In this document: positions 1-8,802 of the stretch, in pieces
Position numbering within the stretch: position 1 is the first letter of the stretch
Layout: each line of letters starts with the position of its first letter
NCBI GenBank assembly: GCA_938073905.1
Contig: CALJEN010000005.1
Coordinates: forward strand, 1-64,000
Source: an uncultured Sulfolobales archaeon
GTDB lineage: Archaea; Thermoproteota; Thermoprotei_A; Sulfolobales; NBVN01
Direction of reading: 5' to 3'
Length of the DNA stretch: 64,000 nucleotides
Notes under the pieces: model-generated
Database searches by the model: none
The model's input: only the letters and a program-made list of their open reading frames with translations
What the model was told of the DNA's origin: nothing
Translations under genes and position numbers: made by a program

Positions 1-356
1 TCGTCGGCTACGGGTCTCAGGTAGCCCTTATCGCAGAGGTCCTTGTAGAGAGCGTAGCCGCCGATGAAGAATACGTCCGCTTTGCCCTCCTCCGCGTAGA
101 TGGGCCACTTCGCCACGTCCTCCTTCAGGAACACCACGTCCTTTATTCCGTACTCGGAGGCTATGCTGCTCTCCAGGAACCTTCTGCGCAGAGCCTCTCC
201 CTCGTCCGGCGCGAGCCTGGTGACGACCGTGAGGACGACCTCCCTCGGGGGCTGAACGGCGGTCGGTTGACCCATGCGCGTTAGGACCAGGTGCGCGGCG
301 AACGCTCCTACCAGCAGGGCGGGGATCAGTAGGACCACGAGGCGGAACGCTCTCAC
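1..356 (-). CDS. ABC-type solute-binding protein, N-terminal part (runs off window)
   Basis: Reading the minus strand from a GTG at 356, preceded by GGGGTGGT, gives a single hydrophobic signal/anchor (about residues 4-22), a short linker rich in Pro and Gln, and then a mixed alpha/beta start typical of family 1 extracellular solute-binding proteins (a beta strand ending VVTRL, then an acidic helix, later DVFFIGGYALYKDL). The 3' end lies outside the window, so ligand and total length are unknown. It follows the MoxR/DUF58 operon on the same strand after a 126-base gap and may have its own promoter. The call rests on fold-like pattern only; another secreted protein is possible. Confidence 0.5.
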   Translation of the reverse strand, partial: MRAFRLVVLLIPALLVGAFAAHLVLTRMGQPTAVQPPREVVLTVVTRLAPDEGEALRRRFLESSIASEYGIKDVVFLKEDVAKWPIYAEEGKADVFFIGGYALYKDLCDKGYLRPVAD

Positions 357-482
357 TCGGGACCACCCCGCTGAAGGCCCGGCGGATGTTTTAAGAGTTG
401 CTGAACGTTCAGCAGAATTTGCCGAGGGGTCTGCCGTCGGGGCCTTCGGTTGCGAGCGGCGCCGAACCGGCTCTCACTATCG

Positions 483-1148
483 CTACAGATAGCCGACGGC
501 GTAGACCACCGCGGCACCCGCGCTTGTCACCGCGGCCACCAGCGCCCCGGAGGCTGGTCTTCCGAGTTTGCCAGAGACTAGCACAGCGACGACGTATGCG
601 AGCATTAGCAGAGCTCCCAGCGCCCCGTGCACAACCACGTTGGCCATCATGGTGATCGCACCCACCAGCACTCCGACCCTCCACAGGACCCTCTCAAGGG
701 TCTCCAGGCTCAGCGCTCTCCACAGCCCCGGGTGGACGATAACTATCAGCCTACGAACGAGCACCGCGCCCACGAGCGCGTGTAGCGTCAGAGCGATGAG
801 TGTTGCCAGCGGCACGGCCTCGAGAGGCGACAGGTGGAGAGCGGCCCCCAGGGCTACATAGGCTACCGGGACCGACGAGCAGAGCAGAGCCAGAGCGACC
901 CACGTGTGCTTGAGCTTCACCAAGATAGCCCTCCTCCCCCAGCTCGGGCTGGCGAGGGCCGTCCTGACCAGGGGGTACAGCACTATGGTCAGGGAGGAGA
1001 GGACCGTCGGACCCGTTCTCCCCGCGGACGCGTAGTACGCTGCCAGGAGGGCCGCGGCGATCGAGACGAGGTCGCGCCGCGCTACGCGGGTGAGCAGGAG
1101 AGATAGGGGCGCTACGGCTAGGTAGAGCGCGTACTCCTCTACCTCCAC
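483..1148 (-). CDS. Polytopic membrane protein of the MoxR operon
   Basis: This 221-residue protein is almost wholly hydrophobic, with about six predicted membrane segments separated by short Arg-rich loops and no recognisable catalytic motif. Its start overlaps the end of the DUF58 gene by 10 bases, so it is very likely translated with it as the last gene of the minus-strand MoxR/DUF58 operon. I do not recognise the family. By position it could be a membrane partner or client of the MoxR/DUF58 pair, but that is inference from linkage only. Confidence 0.7.
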   Translation of the reverse strand: MEVEEYALYLAVAPLSLLLTRVARRDLVSIAAALLAAYYASAGRTGPTVLSSLTIVLYPLVRTALASPSWGRRAILVKLKHTWVALALLCSSVPVAYVALGAALHLSPLEAVPLATLIALTLHALVGAVLVRRLIVIVHPGLWRALSLETLERVLWRVGVLVGAITMMANVVVHGALGALLMLAYVVAVLVSGKLGRPASGALVAAVTSAGAAVVYAVGYL

Positions 1149-2362
1149 CTCCTGGTCCCCCCGATCGGTTTTACGAGTAAGCTCTCCTCGAGAAACTCGA
1201 GGGTTCCCCCCGTCCGCTCGAGCAGGTCGGAAGCCACTCTGTATATCCTCTTCAGTTCTTCCCTATCTACGTAGAGCTCGTAGTCAAACCTAGGCACAAC
1301 GACCCTGAGCCTACCCCCGTACATCGTGGCGAGTTCGAGGAACTTCGCCGGGTTCTCGGCAGCTAGCGAGACCGGGTTTGTGATGAGGAGGGCCGCAGCG
1401 TAGTCACTAGTTGACCTCCCCATGTAAATGGGAGCGCTAGCGAACAAGTCCACGCGCGGTGCGCAGCGGCAGTACGGCTCTATGTATGAAAACACGTCGG
1501 CCAGGGCTCTCGCGAGGTCCTCGGTGGCCCCCCTCACCACCTTTATCCCCTCGCCACAGCAAACGGCCAGGTCGAGGGGGACGCCGTACCTCGCCAGCTC
1601 GTGGACTACCGACCGCAGAGTCCTCAACTCCACGGAGGCCAGGGTGTTCGGGGGCTCCCCCAGAGTCCAGTCCCATGCTTTGACGTCCAGCATCGCGAGG
1701 ACCCTCGCAGTAACCTCTCCGAAGTCCTCCCTGACGTAAACTCTCCCGGTCCGCGCGTAGGCCTTCCAGACTATCTTCCTGCGATCGTCCCCGGGAACGT
1801 ACTCCCTAAGGTCTGCTAGGTCGTACATACCCCCCGTGGCTTTGCCCCGAATCACTAGACCCCAGAGCCTCTCGAGGCTCCTCAGGGAAGTCTTTGCCCC
1901 GCCGTAGTACGGCAGAGCCGTGATCGTGGTAGTGCTAGAGACGGTTCCCCGAGTCATGAAGAACCCTAGAGGGCCGTAGACGCGCACCTCCAGGCTCCTC
2001 AGGGTGTAGGTGCCGGGTAGCATAGGTTTTACCGAATAAGAGAATGCAGCTATGGAGCCCTTGGGGAGCACCATCGACGCCTCCGGCCTACTCCTCGGTA
2101 CGAGAGGCTCCGGTGGATGGTCCACTACCTCAGCCAGCGGTACGTCTCTACCGCTGAGGTTTTCGACGAGCACTCGGATCTTGACGTCCTCGAGCTCCGT
2201 TACTATCCTCGGGCTCTCGCGGGTTATCGCGATCCTCCCGGTGAGACCCTCGAGCTCCGACGCCCGGAGGTAGTCGTAGTAGACGAGCAGGACCAGTGAC
2301 AGCGCCAGGGATACCACTACCACGTTCTCGGTCTTGAAGCCTAGGAGCAGTAGTGCCAGCAC
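1139..2362 (-). CDS. DUF58 domain protein
   Basis: Two N-terminal membrane segments (about residues 2-30) are followed by an extracytoplasmic-type beta region and then the DUF58 signature around residues 188-215, YVPGDDRRKIVWKAYARTG, with the following basic and aromatic residues in place. DUF58 proteins are nearly always paired with MoxR AAA+ ATPases and resemble von Willebrand A-like scaffolds; their exact role is unsettled. The GTG at 2362 is the first usable start after the moxR stop, 35 bases away; no ATG, GTG or TTG lies upstream in this frame before the moxR overlap. Length near 400 residues is normal for the family. Confidence 0.88.
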   Translation of the reverse strand: MLALLLLGFKTENVVVVSLALSLVLLVYYDYLRASELEGLTGRIAITRESPRIVTELEDVKIRVLVENLSGRDVPLAEVVDHPPEPLVPRSRPEASMVLPKGSIAAFSYSVKPMLPGTYTLRSLEVRVYGPLGFFMTRGTVSSTTTITALPYYGGAKTSLRSLERLWGLVIRGKATGGMYDLADLREYVPGDDRRKIVWKAYARTGRVYVREDFGEVTARVLAMLDVKAWDWTLGEPPNTLASVELRTLRSVVHELARYGVPLDLAVCCGEGIKVVRGATEDLARALADVFSYIEPYCRCAPRVDLFASAPIYMGRSTSDYAAALLITNPVSLAAENPAKFLELATMYGGRLRVVVPRFDYELYVDREELKRIYRVASDLLERTGGTLEFLEESLLVKPIGGTRRWR

Positions 2363-2397
2363 CGCGAGGACAGCCGAGAATCCTCTGAGCGTTAGCC

Positions 2398-3339
2398 TCA
2401 GGGGACCTCCACCCTCTCTAGCACGTCGATGACCACGTTCTCGGTCCTCACACCGGAGATCCTGGCCTCCGTCCTCAAGACTATCCTGTGCGCTAGCGCT
2501 GGGTAGGCCACGTACTTCACGTCGTCGGGGGTCACGTAGTCTCTACCCCTCATTATGGCTACGGCCTTGGAGAGCAGGTATATAGCTATCGCGCCCCTCG
2601 GCGACGCTCCTAGCCTGACCATGGGGTGCTCCCTGGTGGCCTGGACTATCGCCGAGATGTACTTCTTTATGTTCTGGTCAACGAGTACGCCCCTCACGAT
2701 CTCGATGAGAGCTAGCACCTCATCGAGTCCGAGGACCGGCTTCACGGGCTCCGACATGATGTCGTAGTACCTGTCGAGGATGGAGACGGTCTCGCTCGCG
2801 GAGGGGTATCCTATCTCCACCTTGGCCAGGAACCTGTCGATCTGCGCCTCAGACATGGGAAACGTGCCCTCAGTCTCGATGGGGTTCATAGTTGCTATCA
2901 CGAGGAAGGGTCTCGGCAGGCCGTAGGTTACCCCCTCAACGGTCACCTGCCTTTCCTGCATGGCCTCTAGGAGGGCCGCCTGCGTCTTGGGCGGAGCTCT
3001 GTTGACCTCGTCGACGAAGAGTATGTTCGTGAACACGGGGCCCTTCCTGAAGCTGAATTCCGAGGTCCTGGGGTTGTAGACCATCACCCCTATGATGTCG
3101 GAGGGGAGCATGTCCGGCGTGGACTGAATCCTCCTGAACTCGAGGCCGAGAGCGCCGGCGACGGTCTTCGCGAGCAAGGTCTTCGCGACCCCTGGAACCC
3201 CCTCCAGGAGCACGTGACCCTCGGACAGCAGTGTCGCGAGGATGAGCTCTATCTCCCTCCTCTTCCCCACGACCTTCTTCTCGACCTCGGCTACGACCCT
3301 CCTCACGGCGTCGGAGAGGGCTCTCGTCTTATCCTCCAA
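2398..3339 (-). CDS. moxR: MoxR family AAA+ ATPase
   Basis: A cytoplasmic AAA+ ATPase of 313 residues, full length for MoxR. The Walker A motif EGVPGVAKT is at residues 46-54, Walker [11 protein letters not shown] with D110-E111, then the sensor region IATMNPIE and the sensor 2 segment LGASPRGA. MoxR proteins act as chaperone-like remodelling ATPases for metal insertion or complex assembly, usually with a DUF58 or VWA partner, which here follows directly. Its start overlaps the upstream DUF4350-like gene by 11 bases, so the genes are translationally coupled. Substrate unknown. Confidence 0.93.
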   Translation of the reverse strand: MEDKTRALSDAVRRVVAEVEKKVVGKRREIELILATLLSEGHVLLEGVPGVAKTLLAKTVAGALGLEFRRIQSTPDMLPSDIIGVMVYNPRTSEFSFRKGPVFTNILFVDEVNRAPPKTQAALLEAMQERQVTVEGVTYGLPRPFLVIATMNPIETEGTFPMSEAQIDRFLAKVEIGYPSASETVSILDRYYDIMSEPVKPVLGLDEVLALIEIVRGVLVDQNIKKYISAIVQATREHPMVRLGASPRGAIAIYLLSKAVAIMRGRDYVTPDDVKYVAYPALAHRIVLRTEARISGVRTENVVIDVLERVEVP

Positions 3340-4288
3340 GCTTCCTCACCCACTCCTCCCAGATGCGGACCGAGCTTTTGAACGATAAGCTCACCGAGGG
3401 CTCCCCCCTCTTTCTCCTCCTGTACTTGTACCCCGATACGCGAGACTGCAGCTCGGTCAGCGCCTCTAGAGATCTCGGGGAGGCTACGGCAAGGATCAGC
3501 ACTCCGGCCACCACGACCCTGACGGCGTCAACCGGGGAGTCTCCGAGCAGAACGTAGCTGGCGAACCTGCCCACGTAGTACGGGACCTTCGCGAGCACCT
3601 GGGGAGAGAACACGGCCACGGAGCCTCTCCGCCCGCCCTCGTAGAAGACGACGGTATCCCGGTCTAGCAGGGCTAGAGCGAGCAGCAGCTGGACTTGCCT
3701 GTACCCAGACCTCATGAGCTCGTTGATGAAGATGCTGGAGTCTCCGACGACCACTACACTGCCCCTCCCGAGGGTGACCGCCGCGGCCACCGGTACGCCG
3801 TCCACCCAGCAGACTGGAGTTCCCCCCTCGATCCTCCTGTATACGTTGAAGACGGCCGGGTATCTGTGAGAGCCCAGGTGGCACTCGCCGGTGGATATGC
3901 CATCGTGCAGGGGTCCGACGCTCACGCCGATCCTCGCGAGGAGGGGTCCCGGGGTCTCGTACTCGTCCAGCACGACCAGCTTACCTCCTCTCTCGACCCA
4001 CCTCAGGGCCTGGAGGACCTCCCGCTCCGACGGAAGGAAGTCCGGACCGGATAAGACCAGGACGGAGGAGCTCGGGTCATACTGCCAGAGGTCGTCGAGG
4101 CTCGCTACCACCTTGACCCTCCTGTAGACGGTCGCTATCGATACGAGCTCCGAGAACCCTCCGTCGCCTCTGTTGTAGATGGAGGGCGGGTCTCCGACTA
4201 GGGACTGGAACAGGGGTATCTGCGCTGTCGAGAGGAGGACGAGCCAGAGGGCGATGAGGGACAGCACCGGTACTCTAGCCGGAGTCAT
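3329..4288 (-). CDS. DUF4350-like membrane-anchored protein
   Basis: The protein has an N-terminal membrane segment (about residues 7-26), a soluble domain of alternating strands and helices with the motifs [23 protein letters not shown] and [17 protein letters not shown], and a second membrane segment near residues 255-275. This layout matches DUF4350 proteins, glutamine-amidotransferase-like domains that recur in MoxR/DUF58 operons. No Cys nucleophile is visible, so a catalytic role is doubtful. It overlaps the genes on both sides (14 and 11 bases), which indicates one transcript. Function beyond membership of the MoxR system is unknown. Confidence 0.75.
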   Translation of the reverse strand: MTPARVPVLSLIALWLVLLSTAQIPLFQSLVGDPPSIYNRGDGGFSELVSIATVYRRVKVVASLDDLWQYDPSSSVLVLSGPDFLPSEREVLQALRWVERGGKLVVLDEYETPGPLLARIGVSVGPLHDGISTGECHLGSHRYPAVFNVYRRIEGGTPVCWVDGVPVAAAVTLGRGSVVVVGDSSIFINELMRSGYRQVQLLLALALLDRDTVVFYEGGRRGSVAVFSPQVLAKVPYYVGRFASYVLLGDSPVDAVRVVVAGVLILAVASPRSLEALTELQSRVSGYKYRRRKRGEPSVSLSFKSSVRIWEEWVRKLGG

Positions 4289-4790
4289 CGAGCCTCGCCA
4301 GGACCCTCTCGCTCTCCGGTCCCGCCTCCTTAGACCCGTAGACCACGTCCTCGTAGAGCTTGGCGAACTCCTCGAGCTCCCGCCTGCTCGATCTCGCGGC
4401 CAGCTCCCTGGGGGTGCACCTCCTGCATCCCAGAGCCTCCCTGAGCCTCAGGTAGTACCTCCTCAGGACGAGCTTCATCCCAGCGTAAGTATACTCGATG
4501 GACTCTCCGTGGACAGTCTCGGACTGCCTCCTCGCAAGGGCTAGATATCTCGCGAACGTGGTGACCTCCCTGCCGTACCACATGGTTAGCAGCAGGAGGA
4601 GAGCCATGGTCACCAGCGCCCCCGCGGCCAGCGCTCCCAGGGGGGCTGCCAGCGGCTCGAACAGGGTTAAGACTTGTCGCACGGATGACGGGAAGGTTCT
4701 GTTGACTGCTCCACTAAGGTTCACCGCCTCGGGCGCGGTGACGTTCATCCCGGCGTCCGGCAGGGGGAGGTACCTCGGGATCTCCGACAT
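4275..4790 (-). CDS. Small membrane protein with DUF4129-like C-terminus
   Basis: First gene of the MoxR operon. Residues 1-35 precede one strong membrane span (about 45-72, Ala/Leu-rich), followed by a helical cytoplasmic tail. The tail carries a TPREL segment, then LEEFAKLYEDVVYG, which resembles the C-terminal end of DUF4129 proteins; those are often the C-terminal part of transglutaminase-like membrane proteins in MoxR operons. Here the domain stands alone with 171 residues. The ATG at 4790 lies about 32 bases after a TATA-like box. Confidence 0.65.
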   Translation of the reverse strand: MSEIPRYLPLPDAGMNVTAPEAVNLSGAVNRTFPSSVRQVLTLFEPLAAPLGALAAGALVTMALLLLLTMWYGREVTTFARYLALARRQSETVHGESIEYTYAGMKLVLRRYYLRLREALGCRRCTPRELAARSSRRELEEFAKLYEDVVYGSKEAGPESERVLARLDDSG

Positions 4791-4817
4791 CCTATCCGCG
4801 TCCTGTTCACGAGGGCG

Positions 4818-4825
4818 TTAAAAAG
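4818..4825 (-). promoter_or_regulatory. TATA box of the MoxR operon
   Basis: The minus strand reads CTTTTTAA here, 28-36 bases before the ATG at 4790, the normal distance for an archaeal TATA box with a short leader. It sits directly beside the end of the QueD-like gene. Confidence 0.5.
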
Positions 4826-5221
4826 CTACGAACGCTCGGCATCGGGGCGGGCGCCTCCGGGTCTCTCGCTCAACACCTCTACGCAGTACTTCCCCTCGCC
4901 AGCGCATACCTCGACGGCGTCCACCTCGGCCACGCGTTCCCTAAGCCTCTCCAGGAGATACCGCGCCAGGTACTCCATGGAGAGGTCTTCGACTCCCAGC
5001 ACTTCGTTCAGGTATCTGTGGTCCAAGCCCTCCAAGACCCTTCTGAGGGCCGACTCCAGGACCTCTAGGTCTACCGCCACGTTCCCCCCGCCGAGGGTCT
5101 CCGCCGTAGCGCAGACCCTCGCCCTGAAGTCGTGGCCGTGGAGGTGCCTCCCGACGCCCCCGTGCGACCCTATGCTATGAGCGGCGCTGAACACCTCGGC
5201 TACGCACACCCTGTACCTCAT
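4826..5221 (-). CDS. 6-pyruvoyl-tetrahydropterin synthase / QueD-like protein
   Basis: A 131-residue PTPS-fold protein. The zinc site is clear: H15 in FSAAH and H28, H30 in LHGHDF, and a later LDHRYLN supplies the Asp-His pair of the active site. The Cys that normally stands four residues before the first His of the LHGH motif is Gly24 here (GGVGRHLHGH), so the classical Cys-based proton relay is absent. It may act in queuosine/archaeosine or pterin biosynthesis, or on another substrate. A TATA-like sequence lies about 35 bases upstream of the ATG. Downstream is the MoxR operon promoter. Confidence 0.82.
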   Translation of the reverse strand: MRYRVCVAEVFSAAHSIGSHGGVGRHLHGHDFRARVCATAETLGGGNVAVDLEVLESALRRVLEGLDHRYLNEVLGVEDLSMEYLARYLLERLRERVAEVDAVEVCAGEGKYCVEVLSERPGGARPDAERS

Positions 5222-5250
5222 GCGGTCACCACCGAAGCCCTTGGCCGGAG

Positions 5251-5260
5251 CGTATTAAGG
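5251..5260 (-). promoter_or_regulatory. TATA box of the QueD-like gene
   Basis: The minus strand reads CCTTAATACG, 30-39 bases before the ATG at 5221. It fits an archaeal TATA element serving this single gene. Confidence 0.45.
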
Positions 5261-5272
5261 TGTCCACCGACC

Positions 5273-6043
5273 CTACGTGAGGTCACCGCACGCGCAGAAG
5301 ATCTCGTGGAGCACCTTGTAGAGGTCCTCCAGCCCCTCACCGGTCACCGAGGAGACCGCTATCAGCCTCCCCGACTTCAGGTACCTCTTGGCGACGCCCA
5401 TGGCCTCCGAGAGCATCTCCGACAGAGCGCCCAGACCGCTCTCGCTCAGGCGCTTCACCACCTCGTCGACCTCCAGGTGCAGACTGGGAGAGACCGGGCC
5501 CCCGCGGATGCCGGCGGCGTCTGCCTTGCTGAGCACGGGCACCACAGGGACCTCTAGCCTCAGCTGGGTGACCGTCGCCAGCAGGATAGAGATGGCCGCG
5601 CTGGCCCCGCGGGTGCCGAGAGTCGAGTCTAGGAGAAAGACCCCTATGGGGGACGAGACCTCCCTCACCGCCCGAAACAGCTTGACTCCGGAGGGCCTGA
5701 AGAGCAGTATCTCCATCTGACCCGGTGTATCGACTAGGAGGCAGTCCCCCCGCAGCTTCTCGAGGGCCTCGCGCAGCTCTTCCTCCCTCTCGGCCAGGAC
5801 CTCGACAGCTCTGACTATGGCAGCGTTGGGGCCCAGTCCCTCCCTCTCCACGACGTCGCGCGCCCTGACTAGTGCCCTGGAGTCGAACGAAGGCTCGTAG
5901 GACAGGGACTCGACCGAGGGGTCTAGGTTTACGTAGTCCACGGCGATCTCGAGCTCCCGCTCGAGCCACCTGCCGAAGGCCCACGTCAGAAGAGTCTTCC
6001 CAGACCCAGCGGGACCCACGAAGACTACCGAGAGCTTCGGCAT
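5273..6043 (-). CDS. GPN-loop GTPase
   Basis: A P-loop GTPase of the GPN/XAB1 family, 256 residues as usual. Walker A GPAGSGKT is at residues 10-17, the family-defining Gly-Pro-Asn insert at 71-73, the G3 motif DTPGQME near 109, and a G4-like VLSKADA. Archaeal GPN proteins are homodimers; eukaryotic relatives take part in RNA polymerase II assembly and nuclear import, and the archaeal role is open. It starts 27 bases after the EF-2 stop on the same strand, so it is probably cotranscribed with EF-2. Confidence 0.92.
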   Translation of the reverse strand: MPKLSVVFVGPAGSGKTLLTWAFGRWLERELEIAVDYVNLDPSVESLSYEPSFDSRALVRARDVVEREGLGPNAAIVRAVEVLAEREEELREALEKLRGDCLLVDTPGQMEILLFRPSGVKLFRAVREVSSPIGVFLLDSTLGTRGASAAISILLATVTQLRLEVPVVPVLSKADAAGIRGGPVSPSLHLEVDEVVKRLSESGLGALSEMLSEAMGVAKRYLKSGRLIAVSSVTGEGLEDLYKVLHEIFCACGDLT

Positions 6044-6070
6044 AAACCCCTACTGCGCAGACCGCGACGG

Positions 6071-8284
6071 CTAGGTAGGCATGAAGTCCTCGGGTCTCGG
6101 AGGCTCTGGTGGTAGACCCTTCCTAGTCCTTATGGACCTGACGACCGTCGGGAGCAGCTGCTCGGGCACGGACAGCCACCTGCTGAACTCGGTGCCCCAG
6201 AAGGCTCTCCCCGCCGTCGCGCTCCTGAGCTCGCTGGCCAAGTCCATGGACTCGGCCACCGGGAGCTCGGCCACGATCCTAGCGGAGGTCGGGGTTGTGT
6301 AGACCACGTCCAGCACCTTGCCCCTCTTCCGGGAGACCACGCTCACGACGGCGCTCACCAGGTCCGCGGGCACCCTGACGTCGAGCTTCTGGATGGGCTC
6401 CAGGAGGGTCGGTCTGGCCAGTAGCATCCCGGCGAATATGGGGTTCCTGGTGGCCGGGTATAGCTGCGCCGGTCCCCTGTGGGCCGGGTCCTCGTGAATG
6501 ACCGCGTCGTGCAGCACCACCTTGACTCCCCTGACGGGCTCCGCTGCCAGGGGCCCCTCCTTCATGGCCAGTCTGAAGCCCTGTATTATCGTGTCCCTGA
6601 CCTCCCTGAGGTACTGGACTCCGGCCGTCCTGTCCACGAACACGTTTATGTTCTCGTCTATGGCCCATATCCTCCTGGCCTCGTCGTAGTCCCAGCCGGC
6701 CTGGTCCCTCAGGATCCTCGCCCTTTCGCGCGCGTCCATGTCCTCCACCACCACGCCCTGCTGTATCAGCTTGGTGGTCTCCTCGTTGAGGGGCTCAACG
6801 CTTATGTAGAGCCTGTTGTGCTTGTTGGGGGACTTGCCCTCTATCACCTGTGAGGGAGCTCTGCAGGCCTCTCTGTAGACCACCAGGGGCGGTGTGGTGT
6901 CCACCTCCACTCCGTAGTTCTCCTTCAGGAACGTCAGGGCTATCTCCAGGTGCAGCGGTCCCATCCCGGAGATCAGGTACTCGCCCGTCTCCTCGTTTAT
7001 CTTCACCAGTATGTTCGGGTCCTCTATGCTGAGCTTCCTCAGGGCCTCCACGAGCCTCGGCAGGTCGGCGGTCTTCTTCGGCTCCACAGCCATGGTGACG
7101 ACGGGCTCGGAGACGTACCTCAGCCTCTCGAACGGAGCTACGGAGTCCTTGTAGGCTACCTGGACCACGGTCTCGCCGGCCCTCGCCGCCTCGAGCCCAA
7201 GCGTGGCCGCGATGTTGCCGGCCGCCACGCTCTCCACGACCTCCCTGATGGGGCCCATGTAGAGGCTCACCTGGAGGACTCTCTGCTTCGACCTGGACGC
7301 GAGGAGCCACGCCTCCTCGCCGGCTCTCAGGGTCCCGGAGAAGACCCTGCCGGTCGCCACGAGGCCTGCGTGCGGGTCGACCCTCATGTCGTTGATTAGG
7401 TAGACGAGCGGACCCGAGGGGTCGGCGTTCATCATCGCCTTCCCGACGTCGCTGTCGATAGCCCCCCTCCATATCTTCGGTATCCTGTAGCTCTGGGCCT
7501 CCCTGGGGTTCGGGACGAACCTTATGACCGTCTCGAGTATGGCCTCGTGCAGGGGCGCGGCCTTGGCGAGCTCCTCTACTCCCTCCTTCCCCTTCTCGTA
7601 GGCTCCCACGATGTCGCTGAACCTTATCCCCTTCCTCTGCGCCGTCGAGACCGTCAACCCCCACTTGTCCCTGGCTGCCCCGAAGATCACGGTGCCCCTG
7701 GCCGGGTCGAAGGCCCACTTCTCCCTGAACTCGGGCTCCGCGTACTCCGCCAGCAGGGAGTTCATGGTCTTGATAATCTCGACGAACCTCTGCTGGACCT
7801 CCTGCGCGGTGAACTTCAGCTCCTTTATGAGCCTGTCGACCTTGTTTATGAAGAGCAGCGGTCTCACTCTCTCCTCCAGAGCCTGCCTCAGGACTGTCTC
7901 CGTCTGGGTCATCACTCCCTCGACCGCGTCGACTACGACGAGAGCACCGTCGAGAACTCTCAGAGACCTCGTCACCTTGCCGCTGAAGTCTACGTGACCG
8001 GGCGTGTCGATCAGGTTTATGACGTACGGTCTGCCGCCGTACTCGTGGTAGAGGCTTATGTTGGCAGCCTTCACCGTTATCCCCCTCTTCTGCTCCACGT
8101 CCAGGTAGTCGAGGGCCAGCGCCTCGCCGGCCACCTTCATCGAGATTATCCCGGCGGCCGCCAGGAGGAGGTCCGAGGTCGTGGTCTTCCCGTGGTCTAC
8201 GTGCGCTATGATGCCTATGTTTCTGATCTGCTCTATGTTCCCCATTATCGCCTGTATCTGCTCCACCGTCTTGTACCTAGGCAT
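6071..8284 (-). CDS. fusA: Translation elongation factor 2 (EF-2)
   Basis: The ribosomal translocase GTPase, 737 residues, the normal archaeal length. G1 AHVDHGKTT is at residues 27-35, G3 DTPGHVDF and G4 NKVD follow, and domain IV contains [13 protein letters not shown], where the His before Arg-Gly is the site of diphthamide modification in archaeal and eukaryal EF-2. All five domains seem complete. A TATA box lies about 40 bases upstream and the GPN GTPase follows on the same transcript. The sequence style is crenarchaeal. Confidence 0.98.
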   Translation of the reverse strand: MPRYKTVEQIQAIMGNIEQIRNIGIIAHVDHGKTTTSDLLLAAAGIISMKVAGEALALDYLDVEQKRGITVKAANISLYHEYGGRPYVINLIDTPGHVDFSGKVTRSLRVLDGALVVVDAVEGVMTQTETVLRQALEERVRPLLFINKVDRLIKELKFTAQEVQQRFVEIIKTMNSLLAEYAEPEFREKWAFDPARGTVIFGAARDKWGLTVSTAQRKGIRFSDIVGAYEKGKEGVEELAKAAPLHEAILETVIRFVPNPREAQSYRIPKIWRGAIDSDVGKAMMNADPSGPLVYLINDMRVDPHAGLVATGRVFSGTLRAGEEAWLLASRSKQRVLQVSLYMGPIREVVESVAAGNIAATLGLEAARAGETVVQVAYKDSVAPFERLRYVSEPVVTMAVEPKKTADLPRLVEALRKLSIEDPNILVKINEETGEYLISGMGPLHLEIALTFLKENYGVEVDTTPPLVVYREACRAPSQVIEGKSPNKHNRLYISVEPLNEETTKLIQQGVVVEDMDARERARILRDQAGWDYDEARRIWAIDENINVFVDRTAGVQYLREVRDTIIQGFRLAMKEGPLAAEPVRGVKVVLHDAVIHEDPAHRGPAQLYPATRNPIFAGMLLARPTLLEPIQKLDVRVPADLVSAVVSVVSRKRGKVLDVVYTTPTSARIVAELPVAESMDLASELRSATAGRAFWGTEFSRWLSVPEQLLPTVVRSIRTRKGLPPEPPRPEDFMPT

Positions 8285-8320
8285 GTTCCCTCTAGCCCTG
8301 CCAGATCTCTCGGCGCACTG

Positions 8321-8330
8321 CTAATAAGCT
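8321..8330 (-). promoter_or_regulatory. TATA box of EF-2
   Basis: The minus strand reads AGCTTATTAG, 37-46 bases before the EF-2 ATG. It faces away from the ferredoxin promoter in the divergent intergenic region. Confidence 0.5.
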
Positions 8331-8352
8331 CAACCCTTGAGTGTGCGCGGCC

Positions 8353-8374
8353 GGGAAGACCCGGGGAAGACCCG
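8353..8374. repeat. Tandem 11-base direct repeat before the ferredoxin promoter
   Basis: GGGAAGACCCG occurs twice without a gap. Each unit is also a short inverted repeat (GGG-N4-CCC). The pair ends 16 bases before the ferredoxin TATA box and lies between two divergent promoters, a natural place for an operator or activator site. No function is proven. Confidence 0.45.
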
Positions 8375-8389
8375 AGGGGAGGTCGAACG

Positions 8390-8398
8390 CTTATTTAG
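8390..8398 (+). promoter_or_regulatory. TATA box of the ferredoxin gene
   Basis: CTTATTTAG is centred 26 bases before the GTG at 8420, so the start codon would coincide with the transcript start (leaderless mRNA). Confidence 0.6.
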
Positions 8399-8419
8399 TC
8401 TGACCGAGAACCTGTACTG

Positions 8420-8656
8420 GTGACAAAGTTGCCCCTAAAGGTAAGGGTAGACCTGGACCTCTGCATAGCCGACGGGGTCTGCTATGCGCTGTGTCCGAGA
8501 GTCTACGAGGCTGGCCCCGACGGGAAGTGCCAGATAGTCAGGGAGTTCAGGGGTGCTCGGCCCAACGAGGGGATAGTACCGGACGACCTGAAGGACTGTG
8601 CGGAGCAGGGAAGGGTAGCCTGCCCCGTCGGAGCCATAACCATAGAGCCCGCGTAG
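8420..8656 (+). CDS. Single-cluster ferredoxin, Pyrococcus type with Asp ligand
   Basis: A 78-residue electron carrier. The cluster motif is C15-x2-D18-x2-C21-x3-C25-P with a distant C68-P. As in Pyrococcus furiosus ferredoxin, the second ligand is Asp (D18), and C25 and C60 are placed to form the structural disulfide, so the [4Fe-4S] cluster should be bound by C15, D18, C21 and C68 and may convert to [3Fe-4S]. The GTG start follows the TATA box by about 26 bases. It is the likely electron acceptor for oxidoreductases such as the AOR encoded at 23030-24937. A T5 run at 8683-8687 may end transcription. Confidence 0.9.
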   Translation: MTKLPLKVRVDLDLCIADGVCYALCPRVYEAGPDGKCQIVREFRGARPNEGIVPDDLKDCAEQGRVACPVGAITIEPA

Positions 8657-8699
8657 AGAGCTCCTCAGGACAAAGAGCCCCGTTTTTACTCACCCTAAC

Positions 8700-8802
8700 C
8701 TCGGTAGCGGCCCGGTTTTCGGCGCAGCCCTCGAGGGCTGCGCGGCTTACTGCGGAAGCTCGCAGGGCCTCAGCGTTTGCGGAGAGAGCTCTAGCTACCG
8801 AG
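8700..8802. other. Nested inverted repeats between convergent genes (possible structured RNA or terminator)
   Basis: An outer 9-base inverted repeat CTCGGTAGC / GCTACCGAG (8700-8708 and 8794-8802) encloses a perfect 22-base palindrome (8722-8743, arms GCGCAGCCC / GGGCTGCGC) and a smaller hairpin CTGCG / CGCAG (8750-8765). The right outer arm overlaps the stop codon of the dapA-type gene. The element lies between the ferredoxin and dapA-type genes, which converge here, so a bidirectional terminator or a small structured RNA are both possible. No tRNA or other known RNA signature is visible. Confidence 0.35.
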
